Assembly (NCBI GenBank): GCA_001768125.1
Contig: MENB01000050.1
Coordinates: forward strand, 16,676-23,254
Direction: 5' to 3'
DNA: 6,579 nucleotides
DNA from: Armatimonadetes bacterium RBG_19FT_COMBO_69_19
Lineage (GTDB): Bacteria; Sysuimicrobiota; Sysuimicrobiia; Sysuimicrobiales; Kaftiobacteriaceae
The position numbers and the translations under genes are program-made. The notes beneath the pieces were generated by a model. That model was not told the DNA's origin. It did not search any database and saw only the letters and a program-made list of their open reading frames with translations. Positions 4,479-6,579 of this stretch are shown piece by piece. How positions within the stretch are numbered: the stretch's first letter is position 1; each line of letters begins with the position of its first letter.

Positions 4479-6579
4479 GCGAGCAGCAGCTCACGGTCAC
4501 GCTCACCATCGACGGCCGCCCGGTCACCGTGCCGAAGGGCACCACCGTCTGGCACGCGGCGACGCAGTCGGGGATCGACGTGCCGATCTTCTGCTATCAC
4601 GACCGGATGCCGCCGCTCGGGGCCTGCCGGATGTGCCTGGTGGCGGTGGAGAAGTTCCCGAAGCTCGCGACCTCCTGCACGCTCGAAGTCGCCGAGGGGA
4701 TGGTGGTCCACACCACCACGCCCGAGGTCAAGGCGGGGCAGGAGGCCATCCTGGAGTACCTGCTGATCAACCATCCGCTCGACTGCCCGATCTGCGACAA
4801 GGGCGGGGAGTGCCCGCTGCAGGACCAGACGTTCCGCTACGGCCCCGGGCGCAGCCGCTACGTCGAGGTGAAACGCGACTTCGCCAAGCCCGTCTCGCTC
4901 GGCCGCGTGCTGGTGCTGGACCGGGAGCGCTGCATCCTGTGCTGGCGATGCGTGCGATTCGGCGAGGTCATCGCGGGCGACGACGCGCTGAAGGGGTTCG
5001 AGCGGGGGTTCCAGAGCGAGATCAACACGCCGTTCACGATGCCCGTGCAGTCGAAGTTCATCGGCAACACGATCGCGATCTGCCCGGTCGGCGCCCTCAC
5101 CGCGAAGACGTACCGCTTCGTGTCGCGCCCTTGGGACAACCGCCGCGTGGCCAGCGTCTGCACGCACTGCGGGGTGGGCTGCGCGGTGTTCTTCGACGTG
5201 CGCGGGAACACCATCATGCGCACCCAGGCCCGCGAGTCGCCTGAGGTGAACGATGTCTGGCTGTGCGACATCGGGTTCTTCGGACACGGCTACGTCCAGC
5301 ACGGCGAGCGCCTGACGGAGCCCCTGATCCGACGGGACGGGGGGCTCGCCCCGGCCTCGTGGGATGAGGCCCTCGAGCTCGTCGCGCGGAAGATCCGCGC
5401 CGCGCGGCCCGGACGCGTCGCGCTGCTGGGCGGCGCGCGGATGACCAATGAGGACGCGTACGTCGCGTCCCGCGTCTTCCGCACGGTGGTGGGGACGACG
5501 CATCTGGACTGCCGGCTGGACGCGCGGCCGGGCAGCCCGAGCCTGGAGCTGGCATGGGGGATGACGGCACCGATCGCCGACCTCGCCACGCGCGACGCCG
5601 TCGTCCTCGTCGGATGCGACCTCACGGAGGAATATCCCGTCCTCTGGCTGCGCCTCAAGCAGGCCGTCGACCGTGGGGCGGCCGTCATCGCCCTGACATC
5701 CAAAGCCCTGGAGATCGAGCGGTGGGTCGCGCACCATCTTGTGCACCGCCATGGGGAGGGCAGTGCGCTCCTCGCGGCCCTGGCCCAGGCCATGGCCGGG
5801 CGGCGCGGCAGCGGCGCCGCCGCCGGCGTGGCGGAGGGCCGGATCGTCCTCGCCGCGGAGGCGCTGGCCAACGCGGCGCGGCCCCTGGTCATGGTGGGGG
5901 CGACCGCGCTCGAGGGCCCCGACGGGGCAGCCGTGCTCGATCAGGTGCGGGCGCTCTGCGCCACGCTCGGCGTGGCGCCCTCCGTGATGCGCGGGCGCGG
6001 GAACGTCTTCGGCGCGGCGCTCGGCGGGCTGCTGCCCAATGCGGCCCCCGGCGGCCGTCCGCTGGAGCAGCGGCGTGCCGATCTGGAGCGCGTCTGGGGG
6101 GAGCCCCTCCCCGCGGGCCGCGGGTTCTCCGCCCCGGAGATGATCGAGGGGGCCGCCTCGGGGGAGTTGGACGTCCTCTACGTGATGGGCGCCGATCCGG
6201 CCACGGACCTGCCGGACCGCTCGCGATGGGCGGCGGCCCGCGCCCGCGCGCCGTTCGTCGTCGTGCAGGATGCCTTCCTCACCGAGACGGCGCAGGCGGC
6301 CGACGTCGTGCTGCCCGCCCTGGTCATCCCCGAGAAGCACGGGACGGTGGCGAACGTCGAGGGCCGTGTGCAGCGCATCGAGGCTGCGGTCCTGGGACCG
6401 GGGGAGGCGCGCGGGGACTGGCAGATCATGAGCGCGCTGGCCCGGCACCTGGGGAAGGTCGTGGCGTACAGCGGATGGGAGGAGATCTTCGACGAGATGC
6501 GCTCGCTGATCCCCGAGCTGAGGGTGGGGGAGCTCGTGCCGCTCGCGCCGTACGGACCGGTTCCCGGCGCGGAGCGGCC
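4475..6579 (+). CDS. nuoG: NADH-quinone oxidoreductase subunit G, 3' end outside window
   Basis: NuoG (75-kDa family) is the large Fe-S subunit that conducts electrons from NuoF to NuoB. 701 codons are visible with no stop before the edge. N1b ([2Fe-2S]): C40, C51, C54, C68 (C-x10-C-x2-C-x13-C). N5: H100, C104, C107, C113 in NHPLDCPICDKGGECPLQD. N4: C153, C156, C159 in CILCWRC, plus C203 in AICPVGAL. N7: C229, C232, C236, C264 (C-x2-C-x3-C-x27-C), a bacterial cluster absent from mitochondria. From about residue 275 comes the molybdopterin-oxidoreductase-like domain (RLTEPLIRRDG, VMGADPATDLP, VVVQDAFLTETAQAADVVLP, GTVANVEGRVQRI), thought to be cofactor-free in NuoG. Residues 440-455 form a Gly/Ala-rich linker. 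ATG 4475 overlaps the nuoF stop (ATGA). Formate-dehydrogenase-type relatives share these domains, but the nuo context settles the call. The visible end (GWEEIFDEMRSLIPEL) looks close to the true C-terminus. Confidence 0.96.
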   Translation, partial: MSEQQLTVTLTIDGRPVTVPKGTTVWHAATQSGIDVPIFCYHDRMPPLGACRMCLVAVEKFPKLATSCTLEVAEGMVVHTTTPEVKAGQEAILEYLLINHPLDCPICDKGGECPLQDQTFRYGPGRSRYVEVKRDFAKPVSLGRVLVLDRERCILCWRCVRFGEVIAGDDALKGFERGFQSEINTPFTMPVQSKFIGNTIAICPVGALTAKTYRFVSRPWDNRRVASVCTHCGVGCAVFFDVRGNTIMRTQARESPEVNDVWLCDIGFFGHGYVQHGERLTEPLIRRDGGLAPASWDEALELVARKIRAARPGRVALLGGARMTNEDAYVASRVFRTVVGTTHLDCRLDARPGSPSLELAWGMTAPIADLATRDAVVLVGCDLTEEYPVLWLRLKQAVDRGAAVIALTSKALEIERWVAHHLVHRHGEGSALLAALAQAMAGRRGSGAAAGVAEGRIVLAAEALANAARPLVMVGATALEGPDGAAVLDQVRALCATLGVAPSVMRGRGNVFGAALGGLLPNAAPGGRPLEQRRADLERVWGEPLPAGRGFSAPEMIEGAASGELDVLYVMGADPATDLPDRSRWAAARARAPFVVVQDAFLTETAQAADVVLPALVIPEKHGTVANVEGRVQRIEAAVLGPGEARGDWQIMSALARHLGKVVAYSGWEEIFDEMRSLIPELRVGELVPLAPYGPVPGAER
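5799..5821 (+). repeat. GC-only inverted repeat in the nuoG linker
   Basis: GGCGGCGC (5799-5806) and GCGCCGCC (5814-5821) are perfect reverse complements around a 7-nt loop. The segment encodes the Gly/Ala/Arg-rich linker (GRRGSGAAAG, about residues 442-451), which is under little protein-level constraint. It may be a chance product of GC-rich, low-complexity coding sequence. Confidence 0.4.

Noticed and set aside
4205..6448. 747-codon open frame on the - strand opposite nuoG and the end of nuoF
   Set aside because: Its product is Arg/Ala/His/Asp-rich with no recognisable domain, it lies wholly antisense to well-conserved nuo genes, and long stop-free antisense frames are expected where third codon positions are almost all G or C.
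4475..6579. nuoG as a formate dehydrogenase or hydrogenase-linked alpha subunit
   Set aside because: NuoE/NuoF/NuoG-like trios also occur in such enzymes, but here they directly follow nuoABCD in canonical order, and the N1b, N5, N4 and N7 ligand sets are spaced as in NuoG.
1..6579. CRISPR arrays, tRNA/rRNA genes, insertion sequences, prophage or defence genes
   Set aside because: No direct repeat series, no tRNA-like cloverleaf, no transposase or terminal repeats were seen. Apart from 149-208, the whole window is coding sequence of known families.

Overview
The window is a chromosomal stretch from a high-GC bacterium, read entirely on the + strand. It holds the 3' tail of a cysteine desulfurase gene and then the first seven genes of a respiratory complex I operon, nuoA-nuoB-nuoC-nuoD-nuoE-nuoF-nuoG. 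nuoG runs off the right edge. Codon third positions are overwhelmingly G or C. This is also why long shadow frames lie antisense to nuoC, nuoD, nuoF and nuoG.

Layout: 1-148 is the C-terminus of an IscS/NifS-type cysteine desulfurase. 149-208 is the only real intergenic gap; with the desulfurase stop codon it contains a good sigma70-like promoter (TTGACA, 17-nt spacer, TGc-AATCAT). From 209 onward the genes abut or overlap with no free space: nuoA/nuoB overlap 10 nt, nuoB/nuoC 4 nt (GTGA), nuoC/nuoD 0 nt, nuoD/nuoE 1 nt (TGATG), nuoE/nuoF 8 nt and nuoF/nuoG 4 nt (ATGA). This indicates one polycistronic, translationally coupled transcript. The order matches the classical 14-gene nuo operon, so nuoH to nuoN would be expected to the right (not visible).

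How the parts work together: NuoE, NuoF and NuoG form the NADH-oxidising arm. NuoF carries the FMN/NADH site and cluster N3, NuoE carries N1a, and NuoG carries N1b, N4, N5 and the bacterial-type N7. NuoB (N2), NuoC and NuoD form the connecting arm that delivers electrons to quinone. NuoA is a small membrane subunit at the junction with the proton-pumping arm. Every expected Fe-S ligand of the seven clusters in these subunits is present, as are the quinone-site His/Tyr/Asp of NuoD. The complex therefore looks like a complete NADH-linked enzyme rather than a NuoEFG-less variant.

Organism: separate nuoC and nuoD, and a NuoD closer in wording to Thermus Nqo4 (e.g. IGYLHTGFEK) than to the proteobacterial form, suggest a GC-rich lineage outside the gamma-proteobacteria, possibly a deep-branching or uncultivated phylum. 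The sequence alone does not fix the phylum.

I see no previously undescribed system here. The points worth a second look are small: the promoter overlapping the desulfurase stop, the pairing of a cluster-assembly gene with an Fe-S-rich complex, several substitutions in normally conserved motifs (NuoD, NuoF, NuoG), and two GC-rich inverted repeats inside coding sequence.
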